Of a DNA stretch of 64,000 bases, positions 11,330-29,600 are shown piece after piece. The notes below the pieces were generated by a model. That model was not told the DNA's origin, did not search any database, and saw nothing but the letters and a program-made list of their open reading frames with translations. The DNA comes from Grifola frondosa (lineage: Eukaryota; Basidiomycota; Agaricomycetes; Polyporales; Grifolaceae). Position 1 is the stretch's first letter; every line of letters begins with the position of its first letter. The position numbers were made by a program, and so were the translations under genes. The stretch is taken from positions 1,054,001 to 1,118,000 of the forward strand of contig LUGG01000001.1 in the NCBI GenBank assembly GCA_001683735.1, in the 5' to 3' direction.

Positions 11330-14101
11330 CTACAATAGTTCACTCCAGTAATCAAGGTCAGCGTCGATCCCGTCAACCTCATGACGAACCGCAGAATCCT
11401 GACCAGTTTGCTCCTTCATCCACGCGATTACTCGTGGATGCGCCACCACTCTGCAAAAAAATTAATTATGATGCAGGCAGTGACATTCACGAAGAGATGT
11501 ACGCACCTTCCCGGATCGAAATGGAGAACTTGCAGACCCTCCATACATGTAGCTCTAGAGAGCGCGACATAGGCTGGTGGTGAAACACGATGAAGTCTCC
11601 AAACTCTGTGCTCTTAAAACCAAGACACTAACCCTGTCCCTTCTCGAAAATACGACTAAGATTCACCTTGACCCTCTCCAAAGTCTGGCCTTGCGACTTA
11701 TGTATGCTCATTGCCCAAGCAAGGATTAGAGGAACCTAGAATATATACAATTGGGTCAACATCGCAAATGACGGCAAATACAATCTACTCGCCTGTTCTC
11801 TACTTGCCTCCGTATCACCTTCAGCATTGTTTACCGTGAAGGTTGCTGGAACACATAGCATTGTGATGTCATTCTGGAATTGAACGACTGGCCAGACGCT
11901 GTTGCTGTGTAACATTGATTCGAGCATTTTGTTGACCTTAGCCTTCCCGTCAGGTCCGGCATCTTTCACGTTGCTTTCGGGCACCCCTATCTGGGTACCG
12001 TGATTGACAGCCTCCCTCGTCGTGGAAAAGCCGACAATACGTCCGACAGACCCGTTCACTAGCTGTCCCTGGACAAGATTCTGTAGTGAAGAACGTTTAG
12101 AATACGCCGCCAGGAATCACGACGGAATTTTTACCTTGATGAGCATTACTTGTGAACCTAGCTGATCGCAGTGCCGCGAGTGAGGAGCTGAGATTGGCAA
12201 TGTAGACATGATAAACAAACCTTCAGTATAACCCTCTTTTGCGCAACGAGCCGCTCTAATAACCTCTCCATGCGAGCGATAGGCACCGGCTTGCCTTGTT
12301 CGTCAAAGCCGGGTATATCTGTGGCCTCGTAAAATATGCGTGGGATCGCTGAGCTTCTGTAGACGAGCTGCGTTAGCATTATCCACCTCCCTTCGCGTAG
12401 CAAAGCTGGAGACGGAGAATACCAATTAAGGAACAAAATTAACAGGTGGCAAGTGATGAACGCACAGTTCTGTGGGCTCGATGTCGTCATTGTACACGAC
12501 CTGTCGGGAAAGCTGCCTGAAAGCCGTGATGGTCTCAGGCTCCAGTACGCCGAGTCGCATGGAATTGAGCATGTCGACAAAGCCTTCGTGAACATCAAGG
12601 CCGTCAATTCGTACAAGGTGGATGCGTTAGACAGCGTACGTTGATCTTTCTGCCTGAATACTTTTGTTAGTATAACAGGCTTGCCGACGCACCGAGACCA
12701 TGATTTAGAGTCGAAGGCAAACGTGGCAGGGATTTGCGCGTCCTTGACTTGGTCCGGAACTGGAGGGAGTTGGCAAAAATCTCCGGAGAGGACAAGCTAA
12801 TATATAACAGAGAATGCATTCAAAGATCTCAGTGGTACGCACACTGAGAGTTTCAATGGGTTTCGAACCTGTATTCCTCCGAACGGGGCATCTGACTTTC
12901 TCAGGACGCGAGCGATATATTCCTACATACATCTTGACCGTCAATTCGAAGTCTTCATCACAAGTCTCGACTCACCAATTTGTCGAAAAGTTTGCCATCG
13001 ATCATTGATACTGTTTGTTATCAGTATCCATATTCCTAGAAAAGAAATCCAATGCCTCACTTTCGTCAATGATGAGTGTCCGCACCTGTTGCCATCTATC
13101 TACGAGGTGAGATTTCTCATTCTCTGCTGCTTTCATGGCAGAGGAGAAATCGTTTCTCGTTCCATTCTGTCTGGCCTCCTTTTCTTTCTCCTTCTCTCTC
13201 TTCCTTTCGGCCTTGGTGATGCCTAAAATCTTGCCGACAAGACGCACTTGATCCTCCTGGCCCAGGCCAATGCCCGCCCAAGAGTGTAATGTGGTTCCAT
13301 TTATGTTCACCGATGCAATTCCAGTGGAAGCGGTCACGCCTAGTGTGCGACTAGCTCGCCCGCCACACGCCTTGATAATCTCCCGTAGCAAAACCGATTT
13401 GCCTGTGCCTATTATATCCGCCTCAAAATCCGTTTCATGGTCTCACAATGACGATAAGATTACTCACCAGCAGAGCCTGTGAAGAAAACACTTTCTCTTC
13501 GCTTGACTTTGTCGAGAACCGCTTGTTGTTCTGGAGATAATGTGACAGGTGGTGGAGAAGGGACTGTGATTTCTGGAGTCGAGGTAGGGATAGAGGCAAG
13601 GGACGGCGTTGCAGGGTCACTGTGATGTTGAGGTACAATTGATGCACCTGGCGAAAGTAATGCGGGAGTCCAGTTTCCTGACGGGGCTGGTCAATGTCAG
13701 GAAGCATGAATTTTACAAACCAACACTCTCAAAAATACAACAGAACTCACGACTACTCATTGGATCCGGAGCCATATCCAACCATTGTTGAGCCTCGGCC
13801 AGGGTGTTAAAACTCTTAAATACAGCACCGCCGCAACGGCTTGTCTGGCGGTCATATCCGTGTATCAGATGTTCCGATGCCATTCGTATCCCGTAAGACT
13901 TACATTGGCCTTGGCCTGTATCCGAAGGAAGACCGCGAGTTAACTACGCGAATTCAAGTGATACAGCGAGGGAGCCGTTACCTCGTCCCAAGTCGTATAG
14001 ATTTTCACACCTTCCCTGCCCCTCCTGACTGCATAATATTTTACCTTCTTCGCTTTTGGCATTTCTACAGGGGATGATACAGTAGGAGGAAGCTCGCTCA
14101 T
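11330..14101 (-). CDS. PIF1: PIF1-family 5'-3' DNA helicase with N-terminal viroplasmin/RNase H1-like domain
   Basis: Pif1 unwinds G-quadruplexes, telomeric ends and R-loops and also acts in mitochondria. The ATG at 14099-14101 begins [19 protein letters not shown]. It leads into a viroplasmin-type fold ([20 protein letters not shown], later [17 protein letters not shown]). The helicase follows with Walker A GSAGTGKS (split by an intron near 13410-13470), motif Ia [20 protein letters not shown], Walker [15 protein letters not shown] (intron near 13028), the late motif [17 protein letters not shown] and motif [19 protein letters not shown]. The last exon encodes [16 protein letters not shown] and stops at 11330-11332. 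A charged insert rich in KEREK lies between motifs Ia and II. The gene is head to head with the exonuclease. Confidence 0.9.
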
Positions 14102-14160
14102 AGATCTATGAAGGATCGCACTCAAAAACGACCGCGTCAGCCACACGCGCCCACCGCGAC

Positions 14161-14183
14161 TTTCGCGTTTGTATCACGTGATA
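14161..14183. promoter_or_regulatory. E2F/MBF-like TTTCGCG next to a 12-bp CACGTG palindrome in the divergent promoter
   Basis: TTTCGCG lies at 14161-14167. The perfect palindrome TATCACGTGATA lies at 14172-14183. Both fall in the 155 bp between the PIF1 start (14101) and the exonuclease start (14257). CACGTG is the core site of bHLH factors such as Cbf1. TTTCGCG resembles E2F/MBF sites used in G1/S genes. The sites are seen directly; their use is inferred. Confidence 0.55.
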
Positions 14184-14256
14184 AAGGGTTCCCCCTTGTA
14201 CCTGGTACCAAATGTTCTTGCCGCAGTCGGATTTCTGCGTGATACCACTTGCTCTA

Positions 14257-15525
14257 ATGACCGATACCCATTCTTCTCCACCGGTATCTGAGGCTACGTC
14301 GCCGACCGTAAGCCAAGAGCCTGCTGTCCCACCGGTTCCGCCTCGCGTGTATGAGCACTATTCGTGGTCGACCAAGTCGCCGAACACGCGGCTCGTATAT
14401 ATCCGAGACATAGAGACCGCCGACCGCGAAATATCTGAGCTGCGTGCAGAACATGTTGGTTTTGATCTGGAATGGAAGCCCAACTATGTTAAGGGGGGGA
14501 GGGAGAATCCTGTGGCTCTCGTTCAGTTGGCGTGCAAAGACAAGATCTTGCTGATACAAGTCAGTTCTATGCCAAGTATACGCTCGTTTCTTTGACCATA
14601 TTTTACAATGGCTGATCGATGTCTATTGCCAGGATTTCCGGCTAAGCTGCGTGAGCTCTTGCAGAACGATCAAATAGTGAAAGCTGGCGTTGGGATACAG
14701 CGTCCGTACACTCGATGCTTGGTAAAACATATTCTGATATGATTGCCTTTCAGATGATTGTAAGAAGCTCTACATGGACCATGCTGTGGATACCCGCAAT
14801 TGTGTTGATCTTTCTCTCCTCGCTCGTTGCGTGGACAATCCCCGTTGGAAGGGGAAATATTCTAGCCCGATTGGCCTCGCTCGTCTCTGCGAGACATACG
14901 AAGAGCTAACTTTGCAGAAGGGCAGAACACAAATAAGTAATTGGGAAGCCGTTCTTGATGCACGACAACAGCACTGTACGTTCCTTCCTCTTCACATGGA
15001 GGTTTCCTTTATTTATATTTCCAGCAGATGCCGCCAACGACGGTCACGCGGGCTTCATTCTCTACTGCACGCTTTTCTGCTATGGTCTCAAACATAACTC
15101 CCAAGCCCCTTTCCGTATATTATACCTTCGATGCTATCAGAGGCTACCTTTATCGCCCATCCTCTGCGATGGTCGAGTGGCATCCACACAACCCGTATTA
15201 CGATCCTGGTCCGCCACCGCCCCCTCGGCCGCCCAAAGTTCAAGATGGCGCAGAGGGGGAAACAAACGCTCGTAGGAAAGGAAAGGGAAACAGATACCGT
15301 GATTCGCGTCAGAACGCAGCGCGTCCATCGCACGTCTCGGTGAACGCGCCGCCGTTCGTTCCTGGCATACACACACATGCTGGCACCAGCTCGAATCACA
15401 ATGCCGGGTTTGGCGCCATGGGTCACAGACCGTTTCTACAGTCACTGTATATTGACAGCGAAGGACTTCCCTCCGTCAAGAAACCGCAATCCAGACGAGA
15501 GAAGCCGGCGAGGCCTCGATATTAG
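14257..15525 (+). CDS. WRN-like DEDDy 3'-5' exonuclease domain protein
   Basis: This is a single-domain relative of the Werner exonuclease, expected to remove 3' nucleotides from DNA or RNA ends. After a low-complexity N-terminus (MTDTHSSPPVSEATSPTVSQ), Exo I is seen as HVGFDLEWKPNY with the DxE pair. Exo II appears as VKAGVGIQ joined across an intron to HDCKKLY. Exo III is QHYAANDGHAG, split by an intron near 14976-15028 and containing the Y..xD residues. The tail is Pro- and basic-rich (GPPPPPRPPK, then RREKPARPRY) and the stop is at 15523-15525. The start of the second exon, near 14633-14641, needs one extra base. A start at 14212 is not supported because it reads hydrophobic sequence unlike the rest. 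Confidence 0.85.
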
Positions 15526-16259
15526 AGCGACATTAGAAGACTGGTTCATGCACGTTAGATGTAGTTGGTCTTTGGTTGCTGAGCGCTGATACCCAGTGTC
15601 TGTTCTTCTTTTGGCCGCCGACACCCTTCTATCCTGTACGTTTGTATCCCCGTTACCTATGTATAGTACTCTCGAGCTCCTCTCCTCTTTCTCTGACGTG
15701 GAATCGGGTTTCTTGACCACTAAGGTGTGCGGACCTTCGAGGTACCTTCGGCACAGCTGTCAATTTTTGGCTTGCAGTTCAATGTGAATGGGAGCGCGCT
15801 TGATACAGCCGGTCTTGTTGGTCTATCGGCGGTTCTGCGTAATCGTGCGGTCCGTGAACTCGGAAGTTGACATTTGCACAGCAGAGCCTCGAGCCAACTT
15901 AATCCGGCGCGTAGTAACACCTGATGCATAGTCTCACATATCATTGCGTTTACTCTACGACGACGCTCTGCTGAGCCTGTATCGGCCGCCACACTCATTT
16001 CCGTGGTTCTGCTGTTAACTCGCTTCCTGCTCGGCTTACACGCAGCGATATATACCACCCGGTAGATGGCGTCATCCCCGAGGTACTTGCGATCTGACAG
16101 CTGCTATTCCGCGCGTACACTTTCGCGGCATGGTTTCTTTGGGCAAATATCTTCTTATCGAAGGCCGCAGGGAAGGTGGTCGATTTTCTGGAGCAAGTAC
16201 GTGGAGCTTGGAGTGATTGTATCACTTATTCCTGCATATCGGATCTCATGGCTCCGTAG
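15526..16259. other. Unassigned stretch before the surface-protein gene
   Basis: It holds the 3' end of the exonuclease gene and probably the missing first exon (signal peptide) of the following gene, which I could not place with confidence. A frame at about 15765-15867 reads like coding sequence (QFNVNGSALDTAGLVGLSAV), but I cannot link it to a family or a gene model. Confidence 0.3.
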
Positions 16260-18312
16260 GGATTTTCTTCGATTGGAACCAGGGCGAGACTGTGCCGATA
16301 CCGACAACAGGTGAGTATTCGGAGGTGATGAAGCTCCGGAGATCTTCTCAAGTCTTCTCACTTGCGATGCTTGCGATGTAGCCCAATGTGACACCATCCA
16401 CATTACATGGGAACGTGGTACCGCGCAAGGGTATGCCCTCTAGTATGTGCACGGGAGTGCTCTCTGATCCATTGTGGATTCCGTGCGAATGCAGCCCGAA
16501 TCCTGTGGCGCCGTATTATCTTCAAGTATATACATCGTGAGTACCTCGATCTCTTCATGATCCCCTGGGCTTATGCAACAGTTGAGCGAAGCACATTTAT
16601 TGTGCCATTCGTTATCCCAGCTGGCAACGGATTGACATTTGTACGTCTGTCGCGTCCTTTGCCCGATATAGTTCTCAGAGTGATGCGACACCAGGATTGG
16701 GTCGTTCCATTCATTCCGGGAACTCAAGTAAGTTTGCCTAGCCGTACGTTCTATCGACCTTGAAGCTGACATTTAACAGTACCAAATATGCATGGTTCGT
16801 CTCATTGCAATCATTCTGGCCTAATCCTTAGTGCAGATGCGCCCGTTAGTTCTCTAGCAATGGCGTCAGCGGCGGATGCCAAGCTACCTACACAGTCTAC
16901 CAGGCGCCCAATCACACACTAGTTGACCCCCCAGTATGTTTCAACCTGACATACCCACAGAGCACCCTAGGTGTTAATGCACAAGTATCAAACGGAGCGC
17001 TATCTGAATATGGTTGGGTTGACCAGGTACAGATCATTATGAGCAATGTCGAGTTCCACAAATGCTATACTGACACCTTTTGAATGGATCTTGAAATGTA
17101 GTGTACTGATATTTCTGTTGCACCAACACAATGGCACGCCTCCTTACGTCCTCACTGTAAGATGATTCGGGTTGCTATGTTGAAGTCGGGAACTAGCTTA
17201 CCCTGAGATAGGTGGCGCCCTCCCTTCACCCTCCCTACAATATTTCTTCTGATACAATGGACGCGATCAACTGGACTGTGTCTTTGGTGAGTTATTTTCT
17301 TATTAACACAACTAGAAAATGATGGATTGTACCTAGTCCTATGGCATGCCATTCTATGTCTCTTTAGTCGACTCTACAGGACTCGGATGGGCGAACGGTC
17401 CACTGCACAGTGGTGCTGGAGGGTCAACGGATTGTCTTGCACTTGACGCTTCCCCGTAAGCTTTCTTCCGTCTCGGAGCCTGATTTCGACTGGTTTTCAT
17501 GTCGCGGTACTTTGTAGATCTAAGAAGCAGATATCCCCTGGTACTGCTATCGGCTCTGGCATCGGTGGTCTGGTCCTTGGCCTGATTCTGGGGCTTCTGG
17601 GAACACTTCTCTTCCAGCGTCTGCGGAGAAGAAGTGGGAGGCGATCGCGAAATATGGTGCATGAACGCAAGTTTTCAGCGTCACCAATGCTCAGTGGTCA
17701 GTTCCACGATCTACCATCTAGTTCCGCAGCGGAATTTCCCCCAGGTGTCCAACGGTATGTAAATATTTTCATTTAGTTTCTCCTCTTGTCTCACCGAACA
17801 GCTCATTGGATGTACGCAGGCCATCAAGAGACCCCGCAATGCATATCGAACCCTTCGTCCTCCCTTCTGAACGCGAACAGGAACGCGATCTCAGCGAGAC
17901 CGCTCTTAGTCCGATCACCAACGCTTCATCTTCCGTTTCAGATGCATGGTCTCGCACACCCTCTCAGTCGTTGTCTGTCGGAACAGGCGACGCTACTGTA
18001 CAACTGTCCCCTGCCACCGTCTCCGATTTCCAGCTATCCCCTAGTGGCGCCGGTGGTTCTCGAACGAATGCGATCCCAGTTCCTTCATCTCCACCAGAAT
18101 CGCGGCACCCTGGGTCACAAGTGTATGTAGTGCACCATGACGGGGGTAGGGCTCCCGTTACAGTGTATACTTCAGACGGTACTGAGGTGGTCGAGCTGCC
18201 GCCCCAGTACTCGGACACACCCGGGCGTTCTCGAGGCCCTTCATCTCCACTACAGCAGAGACGACAACCAAGAGCAGTCCCTCCAAAAGCTACACGGAGA
18301 GGTGCAAGTTGA
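16260..18312 (+). CDS. Single-pass surface glycoprotein with long cytoplasmic tail (5' exon unresolved)
   Basis: The function is unknown; I recognise a family common in Agaricomycetes. The first certain exon follows a TAG acceptor at 16257-16259 and reads IFFDWNQGETVPIPTT. Short exons follow: QCDTIHITWERGTA, PNPVAPYYLQVYTS, PFVIPAGNGLTF, DWVVPFIPGTQYQICM, NGVSGGCQATYTVYQAPNHT, VSNGALSEYGWVDQ, GTPPYVLTVAPSLHPPYNIS and DAINWTVSLSYGMPFYVSL. The paired cysteines and N-x-S/T sites point to an extracellular beta-sandwich part. One membrane span follows (GSGIGGLVLGLILGLLGTLL) with a basic stop-transfer QRLRRRSGRRS. A Ser/Pro-rich tail ends at 18310-18312. At least nine introns of 50-60 nt are used. 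The signal peptide must lie upstream within about 16.0-16.25 kb. Confidence 0.68.
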
Positions 18313-19053
18313 GGATGAGGCAGCGGATCTTCGGGGACCCGGATACGAACCTTTTCATGATCATCCTTATTCATATCCTGCACGGGATATGACACTCATT
18401 TTCGCTTCTTTATCCATGTATCGCCGGACGGATGATCTGTTCCAGGGTAACTTACTACCCATTTCAAGCTAATCGCTCGTGCGTGTTTCGTACATTTCGG
18501 CTGCTGTATTGTAGAATGCAATAAAATGTACGTGCGGGTATTGCAAAAGAGGTTTCGTTAGGAACAACAAGGCGCGACTTTCAAGGTTAAGCTTCAAGCT
18601 TCAAGTTCCGTACTGTTCTCAGGCGTTGGAGCTGCGATATGACTCGAATCGCGCTTATCGCGGACCTGTAAGGCCTATCAATGCCCTCCTGGGAGTCCTC
18701 CGAATAGATTCGATGACATCCCCGGCGCGATAAATTGCGAGACTAGTGTCGGATGTCAAGAAATTCTCACATGTGACGTGGGATGGGGAATACTTGGTGG
18801 ATGCCAGTGGATATTGCATTGGCATTATACTACGGATGTCGGCTGTTGTACTATCGAGGCCAACGAGCGGGAAGAATTGAGAGCATCAGAGCGAGAAGAG
18901 ATCTCGATCGACACGAACCACATGGGATCATCCTAATCGGGCAGTATAATGGGCGCTTAAGCACCCTGTTCGCGGACCCGATGTGACTGGCTTACAGTTC
19001 ATATCTTCGCCTTGGTTTCCAACTCTCATTCTCCTTGACTCACGCATCCCATT
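18313..19053. other. Intergenic stretch upstream of the ABC transporter
   Basis: No gene recognised. A small imperfect repeat of AAGCTTCAAG lies near 18585-18605. The segment should contain the ABC-transporter promoter. Confidence 0.35.
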
Positions 19054-26060
<7,007 letters not shown>

Positions 26061-26681
26061 TATGATGGGTCGTCTGCAGTATATATTGGACATTGCTCAT
26101 TATATTGGGAATTGCTAACTAGATAGAGCATGTGAATGATATCGACGTCTTTTCTGCGCTTGAAACATATTATTGAATGGTGGGACTCGTGGCATGAGAA
26201 CGAACGATAGGAGGAGTTGGATTGGATGTTCACGTGTGGAGACATCGCGAAGTGATAATGAGAGAATAGAGATCGTCAAGGGAGTCGAGATACTCAGGGA
26301 GAGAGGCCAGGATGTCGTCGGGCACAGTCAGAGTACAGTTTCTCAGTGCCATGCAGAACTGAACAGCTCTCGAATCATTATACCGAATACATCGCCGTTG
26401 CACCCGAAATTTCAGTATCCCTTCAGACGCGCTGGGATACAGCGCACTGGTTTGTTCATTGCTGTTATAGCTGATACTCCAAAACAGGGAAAAAGTAGAT
26501 TGCAAAGCAAGCGTCCAAGTAGTACATGACAAGATAGATGGGAGCAATTGGGAGATCATTATAACCGTCCTTTCTGGGGTTCATAAGTAACGTACTTCGC
26601 AAGATATAAGTGTGGCATCACGAAGATAGATGTAGTAAACACGCGCGCATAGACCCAATGGACTTCGGGAGATAAGCACCC
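26061..26681. other. Convergent intergenic stretch
   Basis: This lies between the 3' ends of the ABC transporter and the tricalbin gene. Open frames here are not supported by similarity or splice pattern. Probably 3' UTR sequence. Confidence 0.35.
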
Positions 26682-29600
26682 TCAGTCAGTGCGATCTCGT
26701 CGAAGGCTCAGACTGAATCTTGAGGGCGATGTGGGAGCAGTCCGCTCTCCGGAGTGGAAGGAAGAGCGTGAACGGCTCCTCGTGAGAGGTGTGTCAGGAT
26801 CGAACTCCAAACGCAGGTGCAGGAGACCTTGACCCTCGCGCAACTCGATTGCCACATCACTCGCAGAGACACCATGGCCAGCTTGCACATGGCGCCAGAT
26901 CTAGACGAAGCCGATAGTGTTAGCACCAGTGAGATAGACGGAAGGACGGTCGACTCACATCAATCTCAGCCGAACCAAGCACCTTGTCTTTACCCAATGT
27001 TTTGTGGTCGAAAACCCAAACGAACATTTTCGGTTGGGTGGCAGGTGCGGCCGAGAAGGCAAAGGTCTCATTCCTGGGTAGGTCGCCTTCAGCACATGAC
27101 TGCCTTCGAACTGTGATATGAGAACTTACCACTCAGGAGTCGATGCCTTGGAGGAGACATGCTTTGTTTTCTGCTCCTTATCTCCCACACGAAGGACCAC
27201 GTAGGGCTTGGAGTCGTTTATGCTCAGGTCTTTGGCATCTAGGACACCAACACGCAAAGTGCCAAGGTCCTGACTCTGACCCTGCGATGCCATATCGTGA
27301 GGCACTGAGGGCACTGAGGGCACCGCAGATGCACCCTCGGGCGTGGTAGTGAAAATAGGATGGGATACTTGGCCAGCCGGGGGCTCTATAGTCGATGGCG
27401 CATCGACCTGAGAATCTACAGACCCATTGTGCTTTGCGTAGTCCTTCTTGAACACACCAGTCACACCTGAGAGCACGCCCTTTCCAGCGCCAACGGGTAG
27501 ATGACCAATTTGTGTCATCGCGCGTCCGGCGGAGGTGAACGTCGAAGTGTTCTTCCGCGACCTAACAATGATCTCGGGAGTGAAGAGTAATCGAAGCCTG
27601 ATCGCACCCTTGTCTCCATGTTTGGCCGAGGATAGCGAAATCGTACGCTCAGTAGCGCTGAAAGGCTCCAAATCCGAGACTTCTATTTGACCTGCCCCCA
27701 GGCTCTTGGCCTGTTCGATCTGGTTCCAGTCGAATACCTCTAGAGCGAAATCCGCCCCAACTCGGGAAGGCTAATGACGGATGTCAGTGGTATATGACTG
27801 TAATCATCCAAGAATACCTACCACTTGGACGATGAAGTCCTCGTTCCACTCGGGACTGAGTGTCTTCTTCTTAGTTTGCGACTTGTACACCTTTTGGCCA
27901 TTAAGGGTAAACACAACGAAGGGATCAGATTTGCCTATACACTAAAGTCAGCTTCTATTCCTTCGAAGCGGTAGGCATTGTCTTACCTCCTCTGTCGACG
28001 GCATGAATGCCATTGCCGTCCAACAAATCCACGCGAAGCATTCCTTGATCTATTGCACATGTCAGTCGGCACGAGCTTTGCACACAACTAACCACTTACT
28101 ATTGACGCTCTCCCTCGGCTCAAGCTTAATGGGAACAGGAATGTAGCGGGCCTCGATCTGGACAACAGACTTCTTATCTTCATCATCCTGGTCCACAAGG
28201 GTGATGTCGATGGGACCGTCCTAAACAATCAGAAATAGGTGACCATGTCAAATGCCAATGCATTCCAAAGAACTTACGAGAGCTTTCTCCAAGAATGGTT
28301 TCGCGTCACCCTTCCATTCGGCAATGATGTCGTCCTTGTCACCTTCGTCTGCCTCGTTGAGTCGCAGCCAGACACGACCGAAGTCAAGCTCCTTCATGAA
28401 GCCCTCGCCAATGTATTCCCAAACAGCATTGGTACTGCGCGCTCGCGGAGTATTGAATGCAGGCCAGTAACCATCGTCGAGCAATACCTCCAGCCGCGCC
28501 TTCTTGTGAAGTTGCCCAGAAATCACGTTGAAAATAAGTACACCGGACTCTGCGAAACACCAGCATTAGAGTTCAGCAGGTAGTTCTCGGAAGAATCGTC
28601 CGGAAGGGTGAACGTACGGTGTGTGAGAAGCTCGTCCTTTGACATTTCCACTGCTCGATCTTCCGCATGTTTCTCGTTTACACTGCTAGTCTCTCCATTT
28701 GAGGTCTTAGCTGTAACGCCGCTGAGAGAGGTAGCACTGGAGTTCGTCTTCTTATGGCCATTCTCGCCATTACTTTGCTCTTCGGCCTTACCCTCCGCAT
28801 CTACAGGCTTCGCAACAGTGATACCCTCAGGTACACCCATATTCGTCTCCTCTTCCATGTCAACGACGGTCTCGCCATCGTCGCTCTCTGAACGTGGCAC
28901 AACTGCACGTTGTAGCTCGTTCGGACCTGTGTTGAAGGTGATGCCCTTGAGCGTATATGCCGGTATAAACTCGGCCACATAATGCAGCTGTCCTTTGAAG
29001 GTGCCTTTGTCGAGCCGGAGCGGCTCGGCAGCCTCCTTCTTCCCAGTGGATGCATATAGAAATTCACCATCGGAAGGCTGTGCGAGGTCCGACACCTTCA
29101 GCTCGACGTACCCGAGAGAACGGTCCTGTGCCCACAGGATGAGCAATGAATGGAAGTTTCTATATCTGGCCACATTACCTTGGTCAGATGCTGATAATCC
29201 ATGCACTCCAGCATCATCGTCTACCAATCACGTCAGACCAGACTGGCTTCCATGTAAACGCAGACCTACCTCTTTCAGCGAGTGGACTGTGTGTAGCGGG
29301 CATGTTATTGTATCAGCGCCTAGTCTAGACTTCAGAGCGCTCAGAAGACGTACCAGGTATATAAATGATTTGGTCCCACTGCGGATTCAAGTCTACGCCA
29401 CGACTCCAATGATGAACAGAAGATGTCTTAGAGGACAGAACTTACTATTATTAACAACTTCCGTGCGGCCTTGCGTAATGTTGTTGATCTGCGCTCTGAC
29501 ATATGGATCACTCTAGAAAAGGGAGACCACATAAACATCCACCCCCCGGTTCTGTAACCGCTGCATGTTGCTTACCTTACCACCCAAAGTAGCCTCAACA

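Noticed and set aside
18585..18605. AAGCTTCAAGCTTCAAG as a possible mobile-element end
   Set aside because: Too short and imperfect, with no partner repeat in the neighbourhood.
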